Shown one piece after another: positions 26,961 to 36,575 of a DNA stretch of 64,000 nucleotides. Position numbers and translations under genes: made by a program. Below the pieces are notes generated by a model, which did not search any database, had not been told where the DNA came from, and saw only the letters and a program-made list of their open reading frames with translations. The DNA lies in assembly GCA_944322615.1 (NCBI GenBank), contig CALUPH010000006.1, positions 60,641 to 124,640 on the forward strand. Direction: 5' to 3'. The stretch is from Candidatus Gastranaerophilales bacterium. GTDB taxonomy: Bacteria > Cyanobacteriota > Vampirovibrionia > Gastranaerophilales > Gastranaerophilaceae. Every line of letters starts with the position of its first letter. The stretch's first letter is position 1.

Positions 26961-28058
26961 TTAAAATAGAGATTGTTGAATATCTGTATTTGTAAAATTA
27001 AAACATTTGCAAGCAAAAGGCGTCAATTTTCTTCCTCTTGGAGTTCTTTGTAAAAACCCTTTTTGTACTAAATATGGTTCATAGACGTCTTCAATAGTTT
27101 TTGAATCTTCACCAAGTGCTGTAGCTAGAGTTTCTATGCCAACAGGTCCGCCATTATATTTATCTGCAATTATATTTAATAAAGCTCTATCTGTGTTATC
27201 CAGTCCAAATTTATCAATTTGCAGTATATCCAGAGCATTATTTGCTGTTCCCGAATCAATTAAGCCATTTGACTTAACAATTGCGAAATCACGAACTCTT
27301 TTTACAAGCCTGTTCGCAATTCTTGGTGTTCCTCTTGATCTTTTTGCAATTGCGATTGCGCCTTCCTCTTCAATATCAATATCTAAAATTTTAGCCGTTC
27401 TTTGAATCACTTTTGTAAGTTCTTCTTCTGTATAAAATTCGAGCCTATGGATTAAACCAAAACGGTCGCGCAATGGACTTGATAAAGAACCTGCTTTTGT
27501 TGTTGCTCCGATAAGTGTAAATTTTGGAATTGGTATTCTCACAGACTTTAGTGTTTGAGATTTTCCTGTTGTCATATCAAGGTAAAAATCTTCCATTGCG
27601 GGATATAATATTTCTTCTGAAATTTTATTTAATCTGTGTATTTCATCAATAAAAAGGATATCTCCTGCTTTTAAAGACATTAAAATTCCAATAATATCTC
27701 TTGGACGTTCCAAAGAAGGTGCAGAAGTTATCTTAATATTCGTATTCATTTCTGATGCAATAACAGAAGCAAGAGTTGTTTTACCTAGTCCCGGAGGACC
27801 GTAGAATAATATATGATCAAGCGGTAACTCTCTTTTCTTTGCAGCTTCAATAGAAATTTTTAGATTTGATTTTAATACACTTTGTCCAATGTATTCGTCG
27901 AAATATTTTGGTCTGATATTTACCTCAAAAGACATGTCATATGATGTCTCCTCGGAAGTAGTATCTTTACTTTTCCTTTTATTAAATTTTACATTATCAT
28001 CATCAGATATAATTGCCAAAATAAACATCCTTTTGTTTGATTTATATAATAACATCAT
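26961..28058 (-). CDS. ruvB: Holliday junction branch migration helicase RuvB
   Basis: ATP-driven motor of RuvABC. Walker [10 protein letters not shown], Walker B DEIHRL, sensor [10 protein letters not shown], arginine-finger region RDRFG, and the C-terminal winged helix (TPRGRKLT). 365 residues, with an N-terminal extension of about 30 residues over common forms; the true start could be one of several Met codons in the first dozen residues. Confidence 0.95.
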   Translation of the reverse strand: MMLLYKSNKRMFILAIISDDDNVKFNKRKSKDTTSEETSYDMSFEVNIRPKYFDEYIGQSVLKSNLKISIEAAKKRELPLDHILFYGPPGLGKTTLASVIASEMNTNIKITSAPSLERPRDIIGILMSLKAGDILFIDEIHRLNKISEEILYPAMEDFYLDMTTGKSQTLKSVRIPIPKFTLIGATTKAGSLSSPLRDRFGLIHRLEFYTEEELTKVIQRTAKILDIDIEEEGAIAIAKRSRGTPRIANRLVKRVRDFAIVKSNGLIDSGTANNALDILQIDKFGLDNTDRALLNIIADKYNGGPVGIETLATALGEDSKTIEDVYEPYLVQKGFLQRTPRGRKLTPFACKCFNFTNTDIQQSLF

Positions 28059-28136
28059 AACCTGAAAAGGTAAAAAGTTACTTTTTCAAATCTTTAATTT
28101 ATAATATTAATCAAGAGAGCATGAGAGGTATTAAAA

Positions 28137-29615
28137 TTGGATATTCGTGAATTAATAACAAAATCTTCTGTAGAGCAAAGAAAAGCATTATTAAATAAAG
28201 AAGTTAGTGCTGTAGAATTAACAGAAGAAGTTTATAAACAAGTAGATAGTGTTGATGAAAAAATAGGTGCATATAATTCATTAACAAAAGATTTTGCACT
28301 GGAAACAGCAAAAAAAGTTGATGAAAAAATTAATAAAGGTGAAGAAATTGCTCCTTTAGCCGGTATTCCTCTTGCACTTAAGGATAATATAAACTTAAAG
28401 TCATATCCGACAACTGCATCAAGTAAAATTTTATCAAATTTTGTATCTCCATACGATGCAACTGTTTCTCAAAAACTAAAAGCTAATTTAATACCTGTTA
28501 TTGGTAAAGCAAATATGGATGAGTTTGCAATGGGTTCAAGTAATGAAAACTCTGCAACAAAAATTGTAAGAAATCCTTGGAATTTAAATAAAGTGCCAGG
28601 CGGTAGTTCCGGAGGAAGCGCTGCAGCCGTAGCTGCCGGTGAAGCAACTGTAGCATTGGGTTCTGATACAGGCGGAAGTATAAGACTTCCTGGAAGCTAT
28701 TGCGGATTAGTTGGTTTAAAACCTACATACGGAAGAGTTTCAAGATATGGTTTAATTGCGTTTGCTTCTTCGTTGGATCAAATTGGACCTATAACCAGAA
28801 CAGTTGAAGATGCTGCATTGTTATTAAATGTAATTTCAGGACACGATGAAAAAGATTCTACTTCATTGAATCAGCCTGTTCCTGATTTTACAAAGGATTT
28901 AAGAAAAGATTTAAAAGGTGTTAAAATTGGTTATATAAAAGAATTATGTTCCGATGGTTTAGCTGCTGATGTTGCATCTGCTGTTCAAAAATCAATTGAA
29001 ACATATAAATCAATGGGTGCAGAGATAATCGAAATTTCTCTTCCTCTAATAAAATATTCAATAGCGGTATATTATATTATTGCAACTGCTGAAGCAAGTT
29101 CAAATTTAGCTCGTTTTGACGGAGTAAAATACGGATACAGAGCAAAAGACGTTGATACATTATATGATATGTATGTAAAAACCAGAGCTCAAGGTTTTGG
29201 TGATGAAGTAAAAAGAAGAATAATGCTTGGAACATATGCTTTAAGTTCAGGCTATTATGATGCTTATTACAAAAAAGCACAACAGTTAAGAAGACTTGTT
29301 AAGAATGATTTTGATAATGCATTTAAGAAAGTTGATGTACTTTTGTCACCAACATGCCCTCATACAGCATTTGATATTGGTTCAAAAGTTGAAGATCCGT
29401 TAAGCATGTATTTAACAGATATTGCAACTATTACAGCAAATTTAGCAGGAATTCCGGCAATGAATGTTCCTGTAGGACTTGATAAATCAGGAATGCCAAT
29501 AGGTTTGCAACTTCAAGCAAATTGTTTAGAAGAAACAAAATTGTTAAATGTTGCCTTCAAACTGGAAGAAGCTGTACAATTTAATTATAGTATTCCTTCA
29601 ATGACTTTGGTGTAA
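28137..29615 (+). CDS. gatA: Glu-tRNA(Gln) amidotransferase subunit A
   Basis: 492 residues. Amidase signature with GGSSGGSAAAVAAG and the Ser-cisSer-Lys triad region (K near KDNIN, SDTGGSIRLPG). Releases ammonia from glutamine for Gln-tRNA or Asn-tRNA synthesis with GatB and GatC, which are not in the window. TTG start with AGAGG nine bases upstream. The next gene starts at its stop codon (TAATG). Confidence 0.95.
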   Translation: MDIRELITKSSVEQRKALLNKEVSAVELTEEVYKQVDSVDEKIGAYNSLTKDFALETAKKVDEKINKGEEIAPLAGIPLALKDNINLKSYPTTASSKILSNFVSPYDATVSQKLKANLIPVIGKANMDEFAMGSSNENSATKIVRNPWNLNKVPGGSSGGSAAAVAAGEATVALGSDTGGSIRLPGSYCGLVGLKPTYGRVSRYGLIAFASSLDQIGPITRTVEDAALLLNVISGHDEKDSTSLNQPVPDFTKDLRKDLKGVKIGYIKELCSDGLAADVASAVQKSIETYKSMGAEIIEISLPLIKYSIAVYYIIATAEASSNLARFDGVKYGYRAKDVDTLYDMYVKTRAQGFGDEVKRRIMLGTYALSSGYYDAYYKKAQQLRRLVKNDFDNAFKKVDVLLSPTCPHTAFDIGSKVEDPLSMYLTDIATITANLAGIPAMNVPVGLDKSGMPIGLQLQANCLEETKLLNVAFKLEEAVQFNYSIPSMTLV

Positions 29616-30499
29616 TGAAAAAGAAAATACTTTTTTTAATAACTATATTTTTTATTCAGTTATCAATGCTGTTTGGTATGCAAGTATATGCAAATGAAGC
29701 AGAGATTTCTGATGAAGATATGCAGAATGCGGTATCTGCTTATAAGCATGGTGTTGATTTGGTAAGAACAAAAGCATATGATAGTGCCATTGCCTCTTTC
29801 AAAAAAGCGCTTGAGTATTACCCTCAGATGACTGATGCATATTATAATATAGCGTCTATATATGTTACACAAAAAAAATATGATGAAGCTTATAATACAT
29901 ATGTAAAAATTATAGCGCTTAATCCATATGATTATGATTCTATTCTTCAAGCTGCAAAAATTTCATATAACAGGAAGAATTATTCGTTAGCAATGAAGTA
30001 CTTAAAGTATATTCCTGATGATTATGAATATTATGGTTTGGTTCAACAATTATATGCTGATTCTTTGGAACAATTTAATAGTCAGAAGAATAAAATAGAA
30101 CGTTCAAAAGTTACTACTGCAAATAAAAATAAAAGAGTTTTAATAGATAAATTTGACTCACCTGCCGGTATGGCGGTTGATTCAGAAGGTAATATTTTTG
30201 TTGCTTGTTATTCTGATAATTCAATTGTTAAAGTAGATAAAAATAAAAAAAAGACAAATTTTGTAAAAGATTATTTACTTGATGGTCCTGTTGGTCTTGC
30301 AATAGATGCTTATGACAATATATATGTTGCAAATTTTGAAGCAAATAACATTTTAAAAGTTACAAAAGGCGGAAATGTTAGTGTCTTTATGGAAAATGTT
30401 TCTAAACCTTATTTCTTATATATTAAAAATGATGTCCTATATATTTCAGAACAAGGAAATGATGTAGTTTTGACATATAATCTTGCTTCTAAAAAGTAA
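29615..30499 (+). CDS. exported TPR and NHL/beta-propeller repeat protein
   Basis: 294 residues. Signal peptide about 1-26 (VYANEA). Three TPR repeats at about 36-140 (SAYKHGVDLVRTKAYDSAI, TDAYYNIASIYVTQKKYDEA, and one more). Residues about 165-294 hold NHL-like propeller strands (SPAGMAVDSEGNIFVAC, GPVGLAIDAYDNIYVAN). Only three or so blades are present, so it may need to oligomerise or is shortened. Coupled to gatA by a one-base overlap. Role unknown. Confidence 0.78.
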   Translation: MKKKILFLITIFFIQLSMLFGMQVYANEAEISDEDMQNAVSAYKHGVDLVRTKAYDSAIASFKKALEYYPQMTDAYYNIASIYVTQKKYDEAYNTYVKIIALNPYDYDSILQAAKISYNRKNYSLAMKYLKYIPDDYEYYGLVQQLYADSLEQFNSQKNKIERSKVTTANKNKRVLIDKFDSPAGMAVDSEGNIFVACYSDNSIVKVDKNKKKTNFVKDYLLDGPVGLAIDAYDNIYVANFEANNILKVTKGGNVSVFMENVSKPYFLYIKNDVLYISEQGNDVVLTYNLASKK

Positions 30500-31981
30500 T
30501 TATAAGTTTCTGTTTGCAAAACTTCCGCCTACTTCAAAAAGTCCGGTATTGTTTCTTATGTAGTCATTAAATAAATTAATTTTATGGTTGCCGGTGTATT
30601 TATCAAGTAGTTTCCCGCTTTTTGTTACTAAGTTGGAGTCTATATCATAACTTGGTGCTACAGATTCAAATGCAAGTAACATGTCATTTGATTTATCTTG
30701 TAAATTTTCAATGAAGCTTACTACTTTATCAAAAGTATGAGGGTCTCTTGCTTCATAATAATGGGAAAAATAGTAAGGAGCAGCAATAGCCAATACAGGT
30801 TTTTGCGGTTCTTTACTTAAACAGTCAATCATTTCATCATATAAATTTTCAGCTTCAGAAACGACTCTTCCTGTTTCATCGTCATAGTGTGTAGAATATT
30901 TGCTAAATACTTCTTTTATACTTTTATTAACTTCTTCATCTTTAATAATTTCTGAACCTAGTGCAGAAAAGCCACCTTGATTAGAACCTAAGAATACTTG
31001 GTCTAATTCGTTTAATATTTCTTCTGCTTCAGCTAAAATTTCTTTCGGAACCATTGAAATACCTTTTATTGCTGTGTCACCTTTTGTTTCTGCATATTCT
31101 CTTGCTCTCCAATAAAGGTTTGATACACAAAATCCTTTTTTATATTTTATTCTGTTTTGTTGGGCAAATTCTAATACACTATATGCAAACTCCGGATATA
31201 ATTCATTAACTTGTCTAATGAAGTTTATGGTCATATTTTTTCTTTTTTGTACAGTTGTTTCTACAAAGTCTATTATGTTTTCTGAAAAAGGATTTATTCC
31301 ATAAATTAACATATCACTATTTTCATAACCAATATTTGAGTTTGGGGCTTCATGTGCAAAGGACATTTTTATACCGGGTACAATTTTCACGTGTTTGAAT
31401 TTTTCAGGATTAAGTCCAATTATTCTTAGTGCGTGTTGAAGCCCTTCTATTGAATCTCTGTCTGTAATTGCAAAAATAAAGTCTTTTCCGTTTTTTTCAT
31501 AGTATTTATTGGCATATTGTGCAACATTGTCTAAAATATCAAATATATTTTCATTTCCGCTGGAAAAACTTGTTTGGTAATCTAAATCAACACAATATAC
31601 GCCATTATCTTGGTTTTTTGTTGTTGCAAGAAAATTATCCTGTGTTAAGTTTGGTAATATTTCTCGAAGTTCATCCGGCGTCATAATACAGTTAAAATTT
31701 TGTGCGGGAATATTACAATCCATTACTCTTTTTATTCCTGAAGATAATTCAGACGCGAATTCACTTGGGATGTCTCCTGCCTTGAATTTAGAATCAGGTA
31801 GTTCTGTTTTCTTTCCTAAAATTTTTGAAAATAATCCCGAAAAAGAAATGTTTTTCTCATTTGTATTTGCAGTTTTATAAAAAGTATCGCAAACGCCACT
31901 ACTCCTTAATATAGAGGTATTTTGTCCGTTTGATTTTTTATATTGATTATTTGGGAAGTTTTGAGAAACTCTTATTTCCAT
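30500..31981 (-). CDS. PHP-like protein with substituted metal ligands
   Basis: 493 residues. The N terminus has an ISFSG motif near residue 45. From about 120 the pattern resembles a PHP phosphoesterase: VDLDYQTSFSSGN where DLHxHSxxSDG is expected, AITDRDSIEGL for AITDHDTxxG, and VPGIKMSF for IPGxE. The metal-binding His residues are replaced, so the domain is probably not a normal PHP hydrolase. No signal peptide. Its role is unknown; the PHP assignment is my pattern match. Confidence 0.6.
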   Translation of the reverse strand: MEIRVSQNFPNNQYKKSNGQNTSILRSSGVCDTFYKTANTNEKNISFSGLFSKILGKKTELPDSKFKAGDIPSEFASELSSGIKRVMDCNIPAQNFNCIMTPDELREILPNLTQDNFLATTKNQDNGVYCVDLDYQTSFSSGNENIFDILDNVAQYANKYYEKNGKDFIFAITDRDSIEGLQHALRIIGLNPEKFKHVKIVPGIKMSFAHEAPNSNIGYENSDMLIYGINPFSENIIDFVETTVQKRKNMTINFIRQVNELYPEFAYSVLEFAQQNRIKYKKGFCVSNLYWRAREYAETKGDTAIKGISMVPKEILAEAEEILNELDQVFLGSNQGGFSALGSEIIKDEEVNKSIKEVFSKYSTHYDDETGRVVSEAENLYDEMIDCLSKEPQKPVLAIAAPYYFSHYYEARDPHTFDKVVSFIENLQDKSNDMLLAFESVAPSYDIDSNLVTKSGKLLDKYTGNHKINLFNDYIRNNTGLFEVGGSFANRNL

Positions 31982-32030
31982 TTCTACTCCGTTTTGAGTT
32001 AGGGATTTAGTATTTTTTATTAATTAGAAG

Positions 32031-32318
32031 TTATTTAATTGATTTTTTACCTTTTAAAAGGAAGAAGCTTCCGACTGCCGCTAATATTATTCCAAATTTT
32101 AAAAATCCATTTGATTTCTTTTTATAAAGTGTTTCATTTTGAGTGTGAATAATATTACGTCTGAATTCATCTTTTTCCTGTAATACTTTGTCAATAGAAT
32201 ATTTTGGTAGGCTTTGAGGGGCTTCTATATATCTGCTAGAATTGGATTTTCCTCCCAATTTCCTTGCCGGGATTTCGTTATTGACATTTGTATTTTGGGT
32301 ATTTAATATATTGGACAT
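32031..32318 (-). CDS. small protein with C-terminal membrane segment
   Basis: 95 residues. Polar, Asn- and Ser-rich front, then Lys-rich KKKSNG and one hydrophobic helix (about 73-89) near the C terminus, ending KGKKSIK. Looks like a tail-anchored small protein. No family recognised. Confidence 0.6.
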   Translation of the reverse strand: MSNILNTQNTNVNNEIPARKLGGKSNSSRYIEAPQSLPKYSIDKVLQEKDEFRRNIIHTQNETLYKKKSNGFLKFGIILAAVGSFFLLKGKKSIK

Positions 32319-32511
32319 ATTTACTCCGTTAAATTTTTAATGTATGAAAATATTTATAATTGATATAATATTAAGTTTAAAGTATAAAATTTTACAAATT
32401 TTAATAAAAAAAACATGTAAACTTTTGTTAAAAGGAGTATAAAATTAAAGCAAGAAAAACCTTTTAGAAGAATTAATAAAGTATGATTTTCTGCATGAAA
32501 AGGAGCTAAAT

Positions 32512-35500
32512 GTGAATATACAAAGAAATAATTTGAAAGCATTAAATCCGGCATTTTCGGGGCATAAAAAATCTTTGGATAAGAAGGGTTATGAAAAGCA
32601 TGACTTCTTCTATTTATATGATCCGAATAAGTATAAGTGTGAAGTTGAATTATTCAATATAGTAAAAGATGCTAACGGTAATTTTTCTATTGCTGAAAAA
32701 GATACTCCTGCAGTATCAATGCCGATGATAGATGGCGGCATAAGTGCTGATATTTCTGATATTCCCGAAATAGATTCAAAAGAAGGGTTTGCATATAGAT
32801 TTAAGTTAACAGATAAAAATTCAGGAAAAAGCTCCTATGCATATGATAATGGAAGTGTAATTGGTATTTTTGATACCGAAAATACAGATAACAAATATAA
32901 TGTTGTACTTTCAAATCGTGCAATAATAAATAAAAACGGTCCGATGCAATTAATCATGCCGGATGAATATTATCCCGGAATAGAAAATGTAGATGGGAAA
33001 CCTACTTTAAATGATGGTTTAAGAGCAAAAGCATTATCAAGTGTTAGAAACCATGCAAATAAGTTGGGCGGAAATCTATTTGGTATTATTGCAAGGTTGC
33101 CTCAGTTACAGAAAGAAGGAGTAAAAAGAATTGTAGGTACTCCTTTTACAAAAGATACAATATCTTCTCATTTATACTGGACTGAAAATGCTTATCAAGT
33201 TGCTCCAACATTAGGTACGGAAAAAGATTTTTGTACTTTACAAGAAGAATTGTTTAAAAACGGAATAAATTGGATTGCAGATGCTGCATTGGTAAATGAA
33301 GGATTTGGTGGTATTCATTTATCTGAACTTTTGAGAAAAGGTCCAAATTCAATTTCTAAAAATATGTTTAGATCAGAAGAAAAAATTTCCCTTGGTATAT
33401 TACCTGATAAGTGCGATTATACAAGAATGAAAATAATTAATGCTCCGTTTGCTATAACTTCTGATGGTAAATATGAGCAAGAAAACGCAAATTATAATCC
33501 TGCAATGCCTACATATATACAGTTTTATGATGACAGGCTTGCAAGTGAAGAACAGAAAAAGTCTGATTCTCCAAGCAGAATGACGACATATGATAATAAA
33601 AATACAGATAATATATATGATATTACAAAGCATGATGATGCTGTATATCCATTTCCAATTGAAGTAAATCCTTCTGAATTGGAAAGAAATGTCAAAAATA
33701 TTGTAAAAGAAGAAGGTGCCGTTGATTTATCAAACATAGAAACAATAAAGAAAATTTCTGATTTTACTTATTTTAATGTGGTAAATAAAAGTGCAGCAGC
33801 CGGCTTGGAAGTTTGGGACGGTAATGTTGATATAGCTAAATTAAACTTTTATAGAAGTGATAAAGATGATGCAAGATTTTTAAAACTTCCACAAGAAGAA
33901 AGAGAAGAAGCTATTGCTGATTTTGATAGAGGTGCTTTAGCAGTAAGAGATTATGCTGTTAATTCAGGAAAATATTGGACTAAATTATCAGCAGATACTC
34001 AATTTAAATATGCTTCAAATCTTTTAGCAGGAAGTGCTGATACTGCAGAAGAGTATATGTCTGCAATAAAGAAATTAGCAAGTAACGGAATGCTCCCTTT
34101 ATCTGTATTAGATAATGTTGATACAGAAATTATAGAAAATGTTCTTAATGATGAATACCATTTAAGAAGATTAGATGATGCTGATATGAGAGCGGATATT
34201 AATCCTGAAGGAATTGGAAATGATTATACTGTTTCTGATTATATATTAAGGCAAGCAATGGATGAGCCATTAGAAACCCTTCCTTTTGCTACAAATTTAT
34301 TAGGAATAATTACATCTCCATATATAGCAAAAAAAGCAAATGTTGATGAAGAATTGGGTGTATCCAGATATGATTTAACTAAAGCAGGAAATCCAAATCT
34401 TCCTGAAAAATATGAAAATGTATATTCTACAGTAGATCAAATATATGAAAAATCTATTGTGCCGATAATTTCTGCAGTATTGAAAGATATTCCGGGTATT
34501 TCTGAAGACGGAATGGTTACAGAATACGGTAAATATGTAATTTCCGAAATAACACCTGAGTTGACAAAATATATAATAACAAAGGCATTGGCTCCAAAAG
34601 CAGAAATTAAGGTTAGCAATGATGGTCAGATTGATTTTTCTGATGTGGATTCAGAAAAAATAACAATGCAGTCTTTAGGTATTCCATTTAATAATATGAC
34701 TTCTGAAGAAGAAGCAGCAACTGTTGTAGATTTGCTTCAGCAAGGTATTAGTAATATGGAACTTTCTGATTTTTCTGCAATAAAAGATAAAATTAATAAT
34801 AGATTCAGACATCGTTCTTTGAATGATTTTAAAGTTGCTGAAATGATTATAGACAGAACAGAATCAGGTCTTGGATGGAGAATAGATGCTGCAAAGGATA
34901 TTGCTTCAATTGATTCTGTAAGATCAGATGCAGATAATATGACATCGGCTTGGAAAAATGTTATTAACTTCTGGAAGTTATATAATCAATCGGTACTTGA
35001 AATAAACCCTCATGCATATACAACTGCTGAACTTACCGATTTATATGACTTATTTAAAGATGAAGATAAAACAGTTTTCTCCAGTGATGCTGATGCTGAA
35101 AGAAAATTCCTTCAAGAAACCGGAATTACTTCAGTAGCAAATTATAATTATTTCTTCTCTTTATTACCTGATTTATTTGCTAATTATTCTTTTGAAAATG
35201 GAAATCCAAGTTGGATGTCAAAAGAAGGAAAAAACCATGAATTTAGAAATAAAATGGATGCAGGTTGGTCAGGCACAAACCCGGGCTTTTTGTTCCAAAG
35301 TCCTGAAGATGGTGTCATAAATTCGTATACATTCTTTGGAAATCATGATAAACCAAGAGCTTTACAGTGTTTAGCATTAGATTTGGGTTTATTTAACTCT
35401 GATTTTGCACCTGATAAAACATCTTCAAATATAAAAAATAGTAAAGGTGAACCCAAAACACACAGAGAAATTGCTGCAGAGGTTATGCAACAAAATGAAG

Positions 35501-36513
35501 CAGATATTGACTTTGATAAAGTTAATCCGATGGCAATAGCAATGGGTGCAAGACTAAACGAAGCTTTTGATAAAACATTATCTGATTCTGTTTTAAAAAC
35601 AGAAATAAATAATGCGATAAGTGATTTATCTCAAGGACAATTTAAAGGTCAAAATTTTGATGCAACAGCTTTCGGTACAAGACCTTTTGAAGTTGCAATA
35701 AGTTCTGTACTTGATCAGGTTGAATATAAAACAGGTTCTTCAATTCAAAATAGGGAAGAAATTGAAGCAAAAGTATTAGAATCAATTTTAGTTCCTGCTT
35801 TTGACAGATATTATTCGATGTATAAGCTATTAGTTACTTTACCTGGTAGTCCTACAGACTTTGCCGGAGACAGAGTTGGTGTTTCAGGTTATGAAACTAA
35901 GGCGAAAAATTATCATCAACAAAATAGAAATGTTATTCATTGGGAATGGTTGAATGATAGTTCAAATAATAAATATAAATATGTAAAAGAGTTTTATGAT
36001 AAAGTAAATGAATTTGCAAATTTAAGATCTCAAAAACAATTAAGTGCATTAAATGATGGTGCAACTGTTACATTACCTGTTGCATTGGCTGAAAAGCAAA
36101 AAGATGGTAAAGCTGAAGTTAAAACAAGTGAAAAACTTCAAGCAATGCTTAGATATAATGATAAAGGCTCAGTTGTTTTAACACTTCATGATTTGTCTGG
36201 CGCAGATACTCCTTTGTCACAAAAAATGCGTAGAAGCGAAACTAAAACAGATATAACAGAAGGTTCTATATATAATAGAATTGTTCTTGATGCAGAAAAT
36301 ACCAATGCAAAACAAGGTCTTAAACACGGTCTTGAAGTTGGTACTAAGTTTAAAAATGAACGCAGCGGTGACAATTCTACATATAAAATTGCTAAAATGA
36401 GTAAAGATGGAAAAGATTACTATTATTTAAAAAGAGAAGATTCTCAAGGTAGAGAAATTCCAATTACTATAAAACCAGAAGATTATAATACTTTAATTCT
36501 TTATAAAATTTAG
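32512..36513 (+). CDS. GH13-like glycosidase with long insertion
   Basis: 1333 residues, GTG start with AAAAGGAG seven bases upstream; the overlapping ATG is followed at once by a stop. No signal peptide. GH13 catalytic marks are present: GWRIDAA (R790, D792), TAEL (E840) and FFGNHD (H945, D946). Region I (D257, DAALVNE) lacks the usual His. About 535 residues lie between region I and the nucleophile Asp, far more than the usual 100. An FSG motif sits near residue 17. Probably processes alpha-glucan or glycogen in the cytoplasm; specificity unknown. Confidence 0.72.
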   Translation: MNIQRNNLKALNPAFSGHKKSLDKKGYEKHDFFYLYDPNKYKCEVELFNIVKDANGNFSIAEKDTPAVSMPMIDGGISADISDIPEIDSKEGFAYRFKLTDKNSGKSSYAYDNGSVIGIFDTENTDNKYNVVLSNRAIINKNGPMQLIMPDEYYPGIENVDGKPTLNDGLRAKALSSVRNHANKLGGNLFGIIARLPQLQKEGVKRIVGTPFTKDTISSHLYWTENAYQVAPTLGTEKDFCTLQEELFKNGINWIADAALVNEGFGGIHLSELLRKGPNSISKNMFRSEEKISLGILPDKCDYTRMKIINAPFAITSDGKYEQENANYNPAMPTYIQFYDDRLASEEQKKSDSPSRMTTYDNKNTDNIYDITKHDDAVYPFPIEVNPSELERNVKNIVKEEGAVDLSNIETIKKISDFTYFNVVNKSAAAGLEVWDGNVDIAKLNFYRSDKDDARFLKLPQEEREEAIADFDRGALAVRDYAVNSGKYWTKLSADTQFKYASNLLAGSADTAEEYMSAIKKLASNGMLPLSVLDNVDTEIIENVLNDEYHLRRLDDADMRADINPEGIGNDYTVSDYILRQAMDEPLETLPFATNLLGIITSPYIAKKANVDEELGVSRYDLTKAGNPNLPEKYENVYSTVDQIYEKSIVPIISAVLKDIPGISEDGMVTEYGKYVISEITPELTKYIITKALAPKAEIKVSNDGQIDFSDVDSEKITMQSLGIPFNNMTSEEEAATVVDLLQQGISNMELSDFSAIKDKINNRFRHRSLNDFKVAEMIIDRTESGLGWRIDAAKDIASIDSVRSDADNMTSAWKNVINFWKLYNQSVLEINPHAYTTAELTDLYDLFKDEDKTVFSSDADAERKFLQETGITSVANYNYFFSLLPDLFANYSFENGNPSWMSKEGKNHEFRNKMDAGWSGTNPGFLFQSPEDGVINSYTFFGNHDKPRALQCLALDLGLFNSDFAPDKTSSNIKNSKGEPKTHREIAAEVMQQNEADIDFDKVNPMAIAMGARLNEAFDKTLSDSVLKTEINNAISDLSQGQFKGQNFDATAFGTRPFEVAISSVLDQVEYKTGSSIQNREEIEAKVLESILVPAFDRYYSMYKLLVTLPGSPTDFAGDRVGVSGYETKAKNYHQQNRNVIHWEWLNDSSNNKYKYVKEFYDKVNEFANLRSQKQLSALNDGATVTLPVALAEKQKDGKAEVKTSEKLQAMLRYNDKGSVVLTLHDLSGADTPLSQKMRRSETKTDITEGSIYNRIVLDAENTNAKQGLKHGLEVGTKFKNERSGDNSTYKIAKMSKDGKDYYYLKREDSQGREIPITIKPEDYNTLILYKI

Positions 36514-36530
36514 TAATAATAACCGGTTAA

Positions 36531-36572
36531 AAAATCCTTTTTCTTTGTAGTAATATAAAGAAAAAGGATTTT
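36531..36572 (+). promoter_or_regulatory. hairpin over the cysS ribosome binding site
   Basis: Perfect 16-base-pair inverted repeat (36531-36546 with 36557-36572, loop of ten). The right arm holds the AAAAAGGA Shine-Dalgarno of cysS, whose ATG begins four bases later. It also ends in TTTT, so it could act as a terminator of the upstream gene. Confidence 0.7.
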
Positions 36573-36575
36573 ACT

